DNA of 64,000 nucleotides from Fulvia fulva (GCF_020509005.1 NC_063021.1:3286001-3350000); one strand, 5' to 3'. Counted from the stretch's first letter, positions 10,978-22,018 are shown. The notes: generated by a model from the sequence alone, not told the origin. Translations and numbers: made by a program.

Positions 10978-12245
10978 TGTTGTTGGTGTTTGTTTCTTGC
11001 TTGTGTTGTGTTGAGTCGTTGTGCTTGTTTGTGGTTGATTTGACAGGAATGTAGAGTGGAAGTTCAGAGGTTTGATGATAAAAAAGAAACTGAACATGGG
11101 AGCTCACCTGCTTTATAACATATCTACAGGCAGCACAACGGTCATCATCCCGTGGGTTCCATCTCAGCTCATGTCAAGGCGGGACCTAAGAGTCGTGGAA
11201 CGCCAAGTGTCACATCGCTGTGTACTTTGATGATGCCCAGGACGCGCATGTGACCTGGGTAGCTGCAACTCAAGAGAGCGCGCCGAGCCCAGCCGTTGGT
11301 GAAGGAAAGGGATGCCGAGCCAATACAACCGACGGGCTCGGTGAGATTCGAAGTGACTACGCAGAAAAAGCGTTGACTAAAATGCACCCAATGTTTACCA
11401 AGAGTTCGAGCCAAGGCGGACATGTAAATCGCACTCCTTATCTCAGTCTTAAACGTCGCACGGTCGGCGTTGACTTTGTTCCGTGGGGTGCTAGTCTGGG
11501 GATGGAACCGGGCGGAGCCTCAACAGGCGCGGCGTTGGCGACGGGGGCATGCCTGTAGTGCTCCGGATACTTGGCGTTGACGACGCTGTTTAGTCTTCTG
11601 AATCAGTTGATGGTGTGTTGTACCTCGTGGATTGATAAGCTGTAATCATTGGCCGTGATGCAAAAGATGCCGGATAGAAAGGGCCGGCGCTGGTTTGTAG
11701 TGGTGCGGACCCCACGTTCCATTGTCGCACTGAAACTCTCTCACCGCAGCATCTTGGTTGCATGCTTGGACACATGCCATGCACGAGGCAAAAAGAACGT
11801 CCCGGAAGCTGTATAACATGATCGTCGGACCCTGGATGTACGAATAATCGTAGTGGCGGAGTATGGCATGTCCGCGTGCCTTTCTTGGATCGACCTTTGA
11901 CGCTCGCGCTTTTGTCGTCAGCCCAGCTTCTCGCTGGACACCTGTCATGCTAGGAGCGAATCGTCGCTGTCCGGAAGTCTTGTACTACGTATTGAGGCAG
12001 TCGCAATGATGGCTGTGCGCAACGTTCGGTATGTCTGACAGTGCCCGCCGGTTCTGCAATGGAATGTGTCGTGAAAATCTCGTCATTGCATTAGCTGCGC
12101 CAGATGCAGGCCAGTCCCAGTCGTCGCGCCATGCGGGTCGTACCTCGGACGCCCATCGTCTCAACCAGAAATGCATCCATCCCAACGCCGTCGCTAATCC
12201 TGCAATCATTCGTGGAAAGACACGGCGTGTCTGTGTTCATCGCAC
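10978..12245. other. Intergenic region between FCF1 and the small hypothetical gene
   Basis: Contains the promoter of the 10618-10977 gene at its left end. Minus-strand frames starting with ATG at 11423 (84 codons), 11948 (100 codons) and 12209 (74 codons) are open but have no motif, splice structure or family resemblance that I can support, so they are not called as genes. Confidence 0.45.
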
Positions 12246-13112
12246 TCATTTCTCCGGCGCATCAGGCAATCGTTCGATCACGTACTTTCCTCTTGCGACG
12301 CTGATAATCGGGACACCTGGAATCTTTCTGATCCGTCTCTTCAGGTCCCTGCAAAGGTTGTCAGCTCCAAAAGATCCACCAGTATCCGAAGCACAACTCG
12401 GTGCCTAGTATCCCTCATCACATACCTGTCATTGGTCGCAACCAGATACACCCTCTGTTTCATCACGCGATCGACGATGCAGTCATCTGCGTATGTCCCT
12501 TTGTGATCGCATGGCAATCTTTCCCATCTTTCATCCCGCGCGATTTGCAGAGCGATGCGGTACTTTGGTCCCAGCTTTTCAAGTTCGGCCATGACACAGC
12601 TCGTGATGATGGGTGTGCATGTCGCGTACAGGGTATCCATCAGAGTGGGTAGGAGAGGTAGTTTGTGGTGGACGGTGTGTGAGAGAAAATTGGTATCGAC
12701 CAGGACCGAGTAGGGCGCTTGGAGGGCGGTGTTGGCCTGGAAGAACATGCTGCTAGGCACTTGGGGTCTGTGTCGTAATCAGTGTCGAGTTCATCCCTCT
12801 TGCCTGTGTATGTTGCGCACATTTCCCTTATGAGTTCGCCATCGGTGGTCTTCTTGGCCTTGTTGTCTTCGGCCTCGTTCTTGAGGACATTCTTCTTGAG
12901 TCGAGCATCGCGCTGTCCGACTGATCAAGCGCAATGGTGTTAGCTATAGTCCTCCAATATCCACTGGCTATGTCTCCGCAGCTGATGCTGAGCAGTGGAG
13001 AGCACTTACTGACTCGCTTGACGGTCGCTGCGTTCGTGTTAGCATATGCATACAACCTCTGGAAATTGCCCATCAACTCACCGAATTTGCGCGTCTTCTT
13101 CTGCACACCCAT
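12246..13112 (-). CDS. FCF1: rRNA-processing PIN-domain protein Fcf1/Utp24
   Basis: Small-subunit processome endonuclease needed for 18S rRNA processing in the nucleolus. Five exons: 13082-13112, 13010-13027, 12821-12920, 12426-12767 and 12246-12348, giving 197 aa, the normal family length. All introns are GT-AG and 50-90 bp, and each join restores the family sequence: [10 protein letters not shown], then [93 protein letters not shown] and [11 protein letters not shown]. The catalytic acidic residues of the PIN fold (Asp in VLVDTN, Glu in AELEKL, Asp in TYADDC, Asp in TNDRD) are present. Exon 2 is only 18 bp. The gene is intact. Confidence 0.96.
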
Positions 13113-13914
13113 GATGTTGTGGACGTGAAGTGCAGTTAAGATCTTTCGCAAGGCAAAAGACAAGCCGATTCTTTCTCGCAGCACCGCATAAGCCAAGATT
13201 TCACGATCGAGCCTTCCGCCGGACGCGCCCGTAGCGCGATTTGCTTGCCGACCTGCCGGGTCAAACCTTCTCCACTTTCTTGTCTTCACATGCCGCGACA
13301 TGCGAACGACAACATACTGTAATAACATACTGTACCTCACGTTGACACGCTATATACCCTCGACTACAGCAATCAGACCTCCCTACTCGGCTACATGCCA
13401 GCCTGTTGAAGCAACGGCCTGCGCTTCAACATGGAGTCGAAGCGCTCGAACGAAGAGAAAGGCATGCGACCGAATCCTGATTTGAGATTGTACTCTCATA
13501 CACTAGCATTAGAAGCTGAAGCTACATACCCCAACTGTCGAAGTCTTTCTCGCATGCATGCCTCGCACTGCGAAATGCCTCCCCTCATAACCATGATAAG
13601 CATCACCACCATGCAAAGGGCTCCTGTTCTGCGCCGTGTTCATAATCCCATGTCTCAATATGCACAATTTCTGAATGCAACCCCAATTCCAATCCCAATC
13701 CCTAGTCCTGTGGTAACAGCTGTCTCAACGGTGAAGATGCGGATCGTTCCAATTTCATGTGGGCGCTAGCCCTGATTCTGCTCCGCTCATGCTGAAGAAT
13801 GATCAAGTCATTATCGGTGATGGAGCGGCGTGTCGCCTGTGAGTACGACAGCCGTCCGTGTTCTGCAGTTGATAGCAGCGTATCATTTTCGTAGTCCTGA
13901 AGGGCGAGATCCCC
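13113..13914. other. Intergenic, FCF1 promoter side
   Basis: The left part is the FCF1 promoter and the right part is the 3' flank of the CSI2-like gene. A plus-strand ATG frame at 13431-13769 (112 codons) has no recognisable features and is not called. Confidence 0.5.
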
Positions 13915-15138
13915 CTAGAATCTCTCTCGCGGACCCTGACCGTGGTTCTCGAGCATGTCTGAGAAGACTGCACTTGGTGCTCGCATGCCTGGGAGGTTCT
14001 CGTGGCTTGATTGGGATCCTCCGCCTACAGCCAGTGAAGATGTGCTGGGCTGTTGGTATAGGCGACTGTGTCTTTCGTGCTGACTTGATGCCCTAAGCCC
14101 TTCTCTTGATGATGATCGCAACCCGGACTCGAAGCCACGCCCGCCGTAGTAATTTGCCGTGCTGCGTGAGTTCGGCAGCTTCGAGTTCGGTGTTCCTGGC
14201 GGAGAAGGACTGATCTGGCTGTGTCTAGCATATGGCGCAAGCGAATCTCCAATCACCGCAGACTGCCTTCCACCTGCTAGCTCGCTGTTCGGAGACGCAT
14301 AATATCCTGCAGGGAGATAGGTGGAGCCACGGTTGTCATATACAGCAGAGCTTGCCCGATTCGATGCCTGTGCTGTGGGCGAGAAGAAGAGCCCTGCGGG
14401 CGGTGCAGACGAAAAGCGCTTGTCGTCTCCTGCTACCTTTGAGTTCCTAATGTTCTTACCATTGCTCGTCAAAGCGTCCAGAGACATGCTGCTGCCAATG
14501 TCGTGCTCTTTGTAGTATGCGTTGTTGTTGCCAGCGCCAGCGCCAGCTCCCGCACCACCCCACTGCGAGCCTTTGTCGGAGCCACGGATGGAGGCAAGAG
14601 CAGAGCGCTTGACAGAGCGGTTTATGCTCCATGCGACCAGACCTCGCCAGAGGAGCACACATGCGCCCATGAAGGCCAGGACTGCTCCAACGGCAATGAA
14701 GACTGTGCCCTCTGGTAAGGCGGACTTCTGCATGAACGGCGCGTTCGCAGTGTATGGAACGACCATTGTTGGTATTCCAGCACCTGCGATCGTAGGCAGC
14801 CCAGTCAGCGAAAAGATGCTGCCAGTTGTGCCCGCAGTATTCGTCGTGACGCCTGTCGGGAACGAGGCCGTGATCGACGTGGCTCCAGTGGTCGTGGCAT
14901 CGCTGGTTGATTCTGCAGTGCTCTCCGCGGTTGTGTCTCCTGTTGATGTTGCCGACGTCCCACCAGTGGTCTCTCCAGTCGTTGCGTCGGTTGCTGAGGT
15001 CGCCCCAGTGGCAGTTGTCGCTGTCGCATCGGTTGCTGTAGCAAGGTCGGGAAGATCAGCCTGCGCATGAACCGCAGGCAGCGCCGCCAGCAGCGCAACG
15101 ACCGCGCATGCGCGCAGCAGATTGGTATGGCGAGCCAT
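13915..15138 (-). CDS. CSI2-like single-pass membrane protein (chitin-synthase-related)
   Basis: Protein of 407 aa. Residues 1-25 are a signal peptide (LLRACAVVALLAALPAVHA). Next comes a Thr/Ser/Ala/Asp-rich, mucin-like extracellular region to about residue 120, then a conserved block with IPTMVVPYTANAPFMQKS and LPEGTVFIAVGAVLAFMG, which starts the single TM helix. AWSINRSVKR follows on the cytosolic side, then a long Ser-rich tail with a Gly-Ala repeat. This layout matches the fungal family of yeast Csi2, linked to chitin synthase 3 trafficking and cell-wall synthesis (family knowledge). The start at 15138 is chosen because the signal peptide begins there; the frame is open further upstream but without such a signal. 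Confidence 0.85.
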   Translation of the reverse strand: MARHTNLLRACAVVALLAALPAVHAQADLPDLATATDATATTATGATSATDATTGETTGGTSATSTGDTTAESTAESTSDATTTGATSITASFPTGVTTNTAGTTGSIFSLTGLPTIAGAGIPTMVVPYTANAPFMQKSALPEGTVFIAVGAVLAFMGACVLLWRGLVAWSINRSVKRSALASIRGSDKGSQWGGAGAGAGAGNNNAYYKEHDIGSSMSLDALTSNGKNIRNSKVAGDDKRFSSAPPAGLFFSPTAQASNRASSAVYDNRGSTYLPAGYYASPNSELAGGRQSAVIGDSLAPYARHSQISPSPPGTPNSKLPNSRSTANYYGGRGFESGLRSSSREGLRASSQHERHSRLYQQPSTSSLAVGGGSQSSHENLPGMRAPSAVFSDMLENHGQGPRERF

Positions 15139-15502
15139 GTATGTATGCTGCAGCGAGAACACGATTGCAGGCCGCGGTCGGGCCACGGCAGGTTGTATAG
15201 TCGAGTTTGGATCGAATCGCGGCTGCCGTGGAAACACTGGTGGCAAGGATGTCGCTCTTGCTGTTGTTCGCCTCTTTCTGTTTCTCAGCCTGCTTCCTGC
15301 CCCTTTCTGCGACCTCTTTCCCGGTCGATCCGATCGTACCTTCCAAGGTGATCTTACTGTTTGCTGCTGCAACGAGCGACTGGAAACGAATGTGTGACGG
15401 TGACGCAAGATCTGGATCTTAGTCGGGTGTCTGCTGTATCTCACATCGCACAGGGCAAGGATGCAAGGATGTTGAGCGATTGTCTGGGACGCGCGGTAGC
15501 GG

Positions 15503-15507
15503 CTTGG
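15503..15507. repeat. Putative target-site duplication, left copy (CTTGG)
   Basis: Identical to the five bases 16079-16083 on the other side of the inverted-repeat element. Confidence 0.7.
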
Positions 15508-16078
15508 GTCCCGTTCAATCGTCGATATCGTAGCTCAATGTGGTGTCTCAATCTCAATATCGTGTCTTAATATCGTGTCTTAATATCACTGCTCTTGAGT
15601 TGCAATCTCTTTCTCGCTTGACTGCCTTGATTAGGCTAGCTCTTCAATATTGCTCGAGATCACGCTTCTCGTCGCACGGCCCTCGAAGGTGTGATATGGA
15701 GACTCGCTTATCGACAAGCGAAGGTGTATTCACCGTTGTCACGTCAGAGATAGACAGGCGTATTCGGCAGCAGCAAGAACGGCGGCGTGTCGCTCGGATT
15801 AACCTCAATATCACTGTCATGTTGGTGACTCGATTGCTACAAGAACATTAGCTGTTCACTTCTATAGTGTTGACGACAGTGAGATAGTGAGCAACAACAC
15901 CTTTAGCAAGAACACGATAGCAGCAGAGGTGCAGCTAAGCCCTCCGATTGAACACACCTCAATATCGTAAGCAAGAATAACCTTCAACTACACACGATAT
16001 GAAGGTGGACCCTACAACGCTAAGAACAGTGATATTGAGACACCATATTGAGACACGATATCGACGATTGAACGGGAC
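15508..16078. mobile_element. 571-bp non-autonomous DNA element (MITE-like) with terminal inverted repeats
   Basis: The left end begins GTCCCGTTCAATCGTCGATA and the right end is its reverse complement; similarity of the two ends extends inward for more than 40 bp, with the words caatatcgtgtc and tggtgtctcaat. Both ends also carry several AATATCRYG subterminal repeats, a hallmark of DNA transposon ends. The direct repeat CTTGG flanks the element on both sides (15503-15507 and 16079-16083), consistent with a target-site duplication. The interior has no long coding frame and so no transposase. The superfamily was not identified; a 5-bp duplication is not diagnostic. Confidence 0.85.
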
Positions 16079-16141
16079 CTTGGGTTTCTGCTTTCTGCCA
16101 TGTCCAAAAATAGCCAGGCGCCGTTGACAGGGTCCAAAACC

Positions 16142-16521
16142 TTAAACATCAACACTCTCTTCAATCATCGTCTTGACAACATCCATCGAATGTATCATCA
16201 TGGACAACATACACGCATCTCAGACCGAATGAAAGGATAGCACGTGGCTGGCTCCCTCGACCCAATGTTTTGCTAGCGACTCACCTCTAGCAATGCGACA
16301 GCAGCCTTCGCGGGTACCTTCATGTGTGCTAACATCTTCCTCGCACTGGTTGGCTCAGTGGCTGGCAGCTGTGGAAGGAGATATCCTGGGATGAGATCAG
16401 TATTTTCCCAGAACCGCTTCAAGTCTTCAGACGAAACGATCCAAATCTTAAAAACATTACGCCTCCCTTTCGTACTTTGAATTTTACACTCGCCGCATCC
16501 TTCGTAGCCCGGTGCTTCTCC
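16142..16521 (-). CDS. Exons of an unrecognised conserved-looking protein
   Basis: A minus-strand exon 16285-16521 follows an acceptor (aatatag) and ends at a gtgagt donor. It reads GYEGCGECKIQSTKG, then IWIVSSEDLKRFWENTDLIP, GYLLPQLPATEPTSARKM and PAKAAVALLE. A second short exon ending at 16142 (TMIEESVDV, stop) can be joined in phase through tgttgtcaag. The composition, the CxxC, the splice signals and the aromatic pattern argue that this is coding. A start codon and first exon were not found; MQYLADQVDGKRHR near 16690 on the same strand is a candidate. The gene lies immediately next to the DNA element at 15508-16078. Function unknown. Confidence 0.4.
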
Positions 16522-17569
16522 CTATATTTCCCAGCCTCACTCCGACCTCATCCTCCATCTGGTATATGGATCCTCCAATGGACCTCGTCTAATGCTTCGG
16601 ACCGCCGGCCGTACGATCAATCTGCGCTTCCGTGACGCCTCTGTTCGCCATACCAAGTCGATGCCTCTTGCCGTCCACCTGATCAGCGAGATACTGCATC
16701 ATCGGATGTTGAAAGGATTCTCAGCCAAATGGACCTTGCTACGTGCGGACGAATCCGTCTCCGTGGAAGCTGTACCTGCGAGCGTCAAAACTGTAGAGCA
16801 GAGTAAGGGCTAGTCACAATGTCGATTGCCGCCGAGCGCTTCGACTTGTTGTCAATCGAAATTCGTGGCTTGAGTACGCTGGCGTGCAGCTAAGTGGCGA
16901 GGTCGTAATGATCCAGTCGAGCTTGTAGCGCGTTGCCGCCTATCACCTTCACGCTATGCGCTTTGAGAATTGGATGTGCGAGGCATTCTCGATGCCTTTT
17001 TGCTCACAACAGAGCCAAAGACAAGCAGTGTGGACGGCAGGAGGTGCACTCACCGTCATAGAGACACCCTACCAGCAACAAGAGACCGAGACTATCACCA
17101 TCGAGGTACCGAATGGCGTAAGGCAGACGACCGTGATCTCAAGACCCGTTCAGCACGGAATATCCGGATCACGGCACAGCTATTTGCCCCCGGTGCAACA
17201 AGGGGTACCAACAGCAGATCTACGGTCAGGCCTCCGCAGCACCGGCCCATGTGCTTCCACGTCCGTACCAAGCACACCTAGCGCCGTCGCCCCAAATCAA
17301 GTTTGCGGGATATCGCCATTTTCTACCGCGACCAGGACAGGTCGATCCATGAGTGACTTCCTGAGAATCAGGAGTCGCTGGGCATTATGTGCCTCGACAA
17401 GATGACGACTGTTCCGGACCAGCTTATCTCCATCAAGTTCCGTGGAGGCCATCGTAAGCCATCGGACACGCCTGAGGTCACGAAGGCCACGAAGAAGAAC
17501 AAGAAGAAGGTCGCCAACAGCAAGTACCCGACGGGCGCCAGCAGTGATGTGCCTGGTGACGAGGACGAG

Positions 17570-17783
17570 CTTAGCGGCAATGGCTCAATTTTCCCGAAGG
17601 CCCCCTCGATGACTGATCTTCTCCCGCGCGCGCGTACGGCCTTGCCTCTTTGGCAGGTTCTTAGAAGTCACGAAATCGCCAGTGGATGGTGGCCGGGGTC
17701 GAAGGACTGAGCATGCGGGATTGCCGTTGCCTAATGGTACGAAATCGGGCTTGAATATTTGGACGCAGCAACCTGTCGTGTAA
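17570..17783 (+). pseudogene. Decayed prolyl-4-hydroxylase-like gene end
   Basis: The end of this stretch reads TEHAGLPLPNGTKSGLNIWT then QQPVV and a stop, which matches the C-terminus of the intact gene 1.4 kb downstream (LHAGMPWSRGEKVGLNIWTK). The preceding piece, in a different frame, reads GSIFPKAP and RTALPLWQVLRSHEIASG, corresponding to TNFPKIK and SAVFWRNLHTNGSG in the intact copy. At least one frameshift therefore separates the two parts. Upstream of 17570, frames up to 16590 could not be matched to the family. Probably the remains of a tandem duplicate. Confidence 0.6.
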
Positions 17784-18285
17784 GCGTCTGTGAAGTGTAT
17801 CTGCAAGCGTAATGGAGGCCCAAGGTATTTTCTCGAGCAACGGCAAAGTTCTGTGCCATTGGGATTATCATCGGTTCCACCTCTTTCCTCTGCACTCTTA
17901 CCCTACTGCATTAGGAAGGTGCGATATGATGCATCGAGAAGGATTAAATCACTGAGCATGGGAGACACGTTGTCCGCGCCCGCAAACGAACGTCCCGTTC
18001 GGCCACTAGCTCGTGTCTTAGCGCGTACCCCGGCTTTGCCCAGAATCAGATGCCGATTCTTAGCTCACCACATGACATGAAGGCCGCGTCATCTGTAGGA
18101 AGCGGCTCCTCGATAGTAGTGATAGACCTCACACTGCCAGTAGAACGCATTGCATTCGCACTGGCGCTGGCGGCATTAGCACTCAGTTGGTGCAACCTTG
18201 TGTTCGCCATGGTTTGCTTCAACATGCTTCGAACAACAGACTTTCTATCTCCACGCTGACAAGGCCGTATACAACACCATATGCC

Positions 18286-19181
18286 ATGGCGCCACGACAA
18301 GATCCTGCAAGCAAGACGCAAGAGCGAGAGCTCAGTGACCCTGACAGTCTCCGGCTGAAGTCTATATTTGCATTCGCCTCAGCAATACTACTACGGCCAG
18401 AACCCTTTGAGACAATCGTGCCAAAGTGGGAGCTCCGATATACCCAGCCATTCGTCTGTAAAGGAGCACCATACATCGTTCGCACGATCAGCTGCGACCC
18501 ATTGATTCAGCACTTGGAAAACTTCATCAGTCCTGCAGAGCGAAAATGGCTACTCTCAAAATCGTAAGCAGCAACGGCATTCCCTCCCAAGTACAGGATC
18601 CTTTGAACTAATAGTCTCGAGCTAGTAAAAACCTCTCCCAACCCTCCGAAGTCCGCAGGAAAATCGGCGAATGGATTACCTCACCCCACAAAACGAGCAC
18701 CACAGCCTACTTCCCTAAAGACGACCCCGTCGCGCGCTGCATCTCCGAACGCGCCGCCCAGTTCCAAGGCTACGAATCAATCGACGACGTCGACCGCCTC
18801 CAGGTCACCTCATACGTGAGCACCCAGGAGGTAAAAGCTCACTACGACTGGTACGGCGCCCTCGAAAAGGTAGAGCCGCATGACTGCAAGACGACCTTCT
18901 TCGGGATCCTTGACGCAGATTGTGAGGATTGCGGGACGAATTTTCCTAAGATTAAGATGACCTGGGCGAGGCAGGATCGGAAGTGGTGTAGGCTGGTGGA
19001 TTGTGATAGTAGTTCGCTTACGGTGCTTCCTACGCCGGGGAGTGCGGTGTTTTGGAGGAACTTGCATACTAATGGGTCCGGGTATGTGAGGACGCTGCAT
19101 GCGGGTATGCCGTGGAGTCGGGGGGAGAAGGTTGGGCTGAATATTTGGACTAAGCAGAGGTTTGATGTTGGGTTGAGTTGA
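18286..19181 (+). CDS. Prolyl 4-hydroxylase-like 2-oxoglutarate/Fe(II) dioxygenase
   Basis: Two exons, 18286-18563 and 18626-19181, with a 62-bp intron (gtaagc...gctag); 277 aa. The C-terminal half carries the P4H-type double-stranded beta-helix. The iron ligands are His and Asp in AHYDWYG (residues about 165 and 167) and the distal His in RTLHAGMP (about 251). The 2-oxoglutarate-binding basic residue is the Lys in EKVGLNIWTKQ. A Cys-containing insert CEDCGTNFP lies between. A short hydrophobic stretch near residues 25-37 (SIFAFASAILL) may be a membrane anchor. The substrate is unknown; fungal homologues may hydroxylate proteins or small molecules. The start at 18286 is the first ATG in frame. 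A decayed copy lies upstream at 17570-17783. Confidence 0.88.
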
Positions 19182-19390
19182 TCGTGAGTGGACGGGAAGT
19201 ATCCATATAGATCAGAAGACTTCTGCTTGAGGAACTAGCGTGTCCGGATCTTCGTCGCCTTCACATGCAGAAAGCTCGAAATGTTCCTGGGAAGAGTGGA
19301 CAAAGGCTGTGAACATAGTTCGTTGCCGCCGAGCGCGTCGTTGTCTTCAACGCAATTATCGTTGCGTGAACCTGCCGACGTGCTAGAGCG

Positions 19391-19440
19391 ATGCGTGGAT
19401 GTAGTGATCTGTGCGAAGCGCTCGCGCATCGCCATATCTT
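19391..19440 (+). pseudogene. Relic of an F-box gene 3' end
   Basis: The plus strand reads MRGCSDLCEALAHR, which matches the C-terminus of the F-box gene at 30804-31622 (MYRCSDLCEALVR) at both protein and DNA level. No other part of that gene is recognisable here. Confidence 0.4.
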
Positions 19441-19720
19441 TATCGATCTAGAACGGTCTAAACTAGCAAGCTTAGGGGCAACCCTTATAGTCCGGGCTCT
19501 TCACTTACTGCGAAGGCTCTTGCGTCCTCGTCGATCAGGCGCGATGCTATTTCAGAACCTCCAGGAACATCGTATGCTCACATTCAATCTTGCTATGCTA
19601 TCATCGCCATGAACTGTATCGTTGCTTTTACGAGCGGTCGAATTTCCAGTATCACCAGCTTCCAGCTCCTGACGCTGCTCATGACGTTGGCGGAAATAGC
19701 ACGACAACTAGTGCCGCACT

Positions 19721-20392
19721 TCATATGTCTCTCTTCATGGCCGCCAGCCACTCCCTAGCAGGCTTCTCTCCAAATGTCCACCAACTCCACTCGCCTAGGT
19801 AAGCCTCACTCGTGTGCCATTTTCTGATACTGAGGCATCCACACCGCCTGTGACTGATGGACCTCCTTCTGATAGTATCGTTGACGGCGCCGAGTCGAAC
19901 GCCAGGGGAGTCGTTCAGGTGATACCTACAAGTCTGGGTCTGTTCGCACTCAACTCTAAGCTTGCAGTCAAGGACGGGTGGCTGATTCAGCAGCTGGCGT
20001 CTCCAAGAAGCAGAGGGGTCTGATTCATTCGAGTAGACATCCGAGCTTGTAATCTGGCGAAGGTATGGGTGATGAATGGAGGTCTCCTTAAAACCCGCGA
20101 TTACAGGCTCGAAGAAAAGAGCTTGTTGCAGAGCTTTGGAGCCGAGCACTGTGGCCTGCCAGACTTTACTGACTCTTCGATTTCGGAGGACGGCCCTAGG
20201 TGGTGATTCCAGCAGAATGAACTCTGCTAGCTCGACGATGGCGAAGACTCTTTCGGCAGCCGACTTGGGTGGACTTTCACGCGACGAATCTCTTGGCGGC
20301 AGGTCAGTCACCGATGGGCTCTCTAGTGGCAAACTCCCTGCCGCTGCACTCACCTGACGGACTCTTGCCGCCTCTCGCTTGGGCTCGTCCAT
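19721..20392 (-). CDS. F-box-like protein, paralogue A
   Basis: About 223 aa from the ATG at 20392. The F-box-like helix pair is ERVFAIVELAEFILLESPP then AVLRNRRVSKVWQAT, near residues 45-85. Members of this class are expected to link substrates to SCF ubiquitin ligases through Skp1 (family knowledge). Further on it shares SASWRRQLLNQPPV with the paralogues at 22019 and 30804. The C-terminus stops soon after REWLAAMKRDI, about 30 residues short of the paralogue at 30804. The codons after VRQ can be read through, but gtgagt there could also start a small in-frame intron. The upstream frame is open without an ATG, so the start is tentative. Confidence 0.7.
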   Translation of the reverse strand: MDEPKREAARVRQVSAAAGSLPLESPSVTDLPPRDSSRESPPKSAAERVFAIVELAEFILLESPPRAVLRNRRVSKVWQATVLGSKALQQALFFEPVIAGFKETSIHHPYLRQITSSDVYSNESDPSASWRRQLLNQPPVLDCKLRVECEQTQTCRYHLNDSPGVRLGAVNDTIRRRSISHRRCGCLSIRKWHTSEAYLGEWSWWTFGEKPAREWLAAMKRDI

Positions 20393-20836
20393 GGCTGAGG
20401 AATGAATTTGCCAAGAGCGGCTCGCATCTTGCTGAGGTCGTTGATCGCTGCCGGCTCCGCTGACGGGCGTGCTGCCTGTGAACAATCAATGTAGTAGGTC
20501 CGTCTATAGACGGAGCGCCAATGCGTATTGTGTTGCGAAAGCGGTGGAACAGTGTCTCTACGGTGCATGTGAAGGTCGGTATCTCACGAAGTGGGACAGC
20601 ACAGCAGGTTGTCACCCAAGTCAATGGCCAACGAAGCGTGGTATTTACGGTAGAATCTTCGTTTTGATTGAGTCAATGGGTCACGAATATAACACCAATG
20701 CGGTGACAGATCCTGTCTGAATGTTAAGGAAAGGAAGAGGAAGGAGCAAGAAGAATTTTGCAGTTTTGACCGTGGACTGCGGGAGCGACGGGAGCCCAGA
20801 CGCTGACCGTGCACATGCGTTTGCTTCTGACAAGGA

Positions 20837-21818
20837 TTAAGCAACGGTTGCCCCTCCAGCAACGGCTCTTGGGTGGCAGAAGGTCGAGTTCCGAGCTATC
20901 TCTTCTCGTGGAAGCCATGGGTTATTTCCTGTGAAGCTGTCAATACGCATTGAACCAGAACAGGATCTGACTGATGGCACCAACCAGAACTCTTCGAGTG
21001 GGACTTCCGCCAGGAGGTAGGTTGCTGGCTGCATTCGTCGCACCATCTGACACTTATCGCACCAATAACTTCCGTTGGGAGGGATGTTTTTCACATCCCT
21101 CCAAAAGCCGATCCACGTCCACTCGACGTGTTCACATCCCCACCCCCGAGAAGCCAGAGGCTTGTTACTGCAACCAGCCAAGAGTCTTGTCGTAAGATCC
21201 GCGGCGAATAGAGGAAGATTTCGCATAATGTTTGCCCAGTAAGCGTCGCTTGAGGTTGGGTTTCGTCCACCCAAGACAAAGGCGGAGGTGACGATGTTGC
21301 GGAGTGCGATGTCCGTTGGTGCCGTGTTGGACTGATAGACAGCCGCGATGACTTGCATCATGAGTGCGTGGTCGGTAATGTTGTTCGCGCACTCAGCCTT
21401 GAACTTCTTGAGGGCTAGAGCTTTGAGATCCGCCACACCGAACTTCTCGGCCAACCGGTACATGACTATTTGACCTCCAATCGTCAGGCATTGTCTTCTG
21501 GGCACTCCAGGTTCGGTGTTCGCGTCGTCGTAGTCGAATGTGTAGAAGAAGTTGATCATGCGAGCAATCATCTCCGGGTGATCATCAAGCTCGACACAGG
21601 TTCGGGCAAGAGCTGCAGCGTCGCCAGTGCAATGGCGCAAAAACCACGTTGAATGTGCTACAATGAGGCAGCGGTGAACTTTGAACTCCTTGCCGGCGCA
21701 TTTGATGGTGAAGTCGATGGGGCAGTCCGTGGTGCGTAAGCTGACCGAGTCAGCGTGTGATGGGCTCAAGTCCGCGAGCGTGTACATACTTTTGAGTGCC
21801 GAGCTTGAAACCGTTCAT
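20837..21818 (-). CDS. BTB/POZ-domain protein
   Basis: Exon 1 is 21790-21818 (29 bp) and exon 2 is 20837-20839 through 21740. The 49-bp intron 21741-21789 (gtatgt...gtcag, with ctgactc branch-like site) restores frame; 310 aa. The BTB fold is clear: DFTIKCAGKEFKVHRCLIVA, then the helical part PEMIARMINFFYTFDYDD and YRLAEKFGVADLKALALKKF. The C-terminal part continues with a helical segment and a CDKC motif (WCDKCQMVRR). BTB domains of this fungal type act as dimerisation modules and Cul3 adaptors. It lies between two F-box genes on the same strand, which suggests a local set of ubiquitin-adaptor-like genes. A longer upstream open frame exists, but the ATG at 21818 gives the usual spacing to the BTB domain. 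Confidence 0.85.
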
Positions 21819-22018
21819 GTCGGCTGAGTCTGGAGCTAATTGCTTGCTTACTGATGAAATGCTGCCCTGAAAATGATGTTTGATGTCGCATTGTGTCCAG
21901 CGACGGAGCAGAAGATCGCGAGGCAGGAGGACGAGAACCATCGAGCTGCAAGAACGTAAGCCGCACAAAGGTGCCTCCCAAACAGCATCATCGACAGAAG
22001 TGGAAGCCACTTCCTTCC

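Noticed and set aside
11169..12209. Minus-strand ATG frames of 74-100 codons between FCF1 and 10977
   Set aside because: No motifs and no paralogue; could be chance in a GC-balanced region.
15540..15851. 103-codon plus-strand frame inside the inverted-repeat element
   Set aside because: It overlaps the subterminal repeats and has no transposase features.
16956..17405. 149-codon plus-strand frame upstream of the P4H relic
   Set aside because: Two overlapping frames are equally open, there are no P4H motifs, and the reading cannot be joined to the relic.
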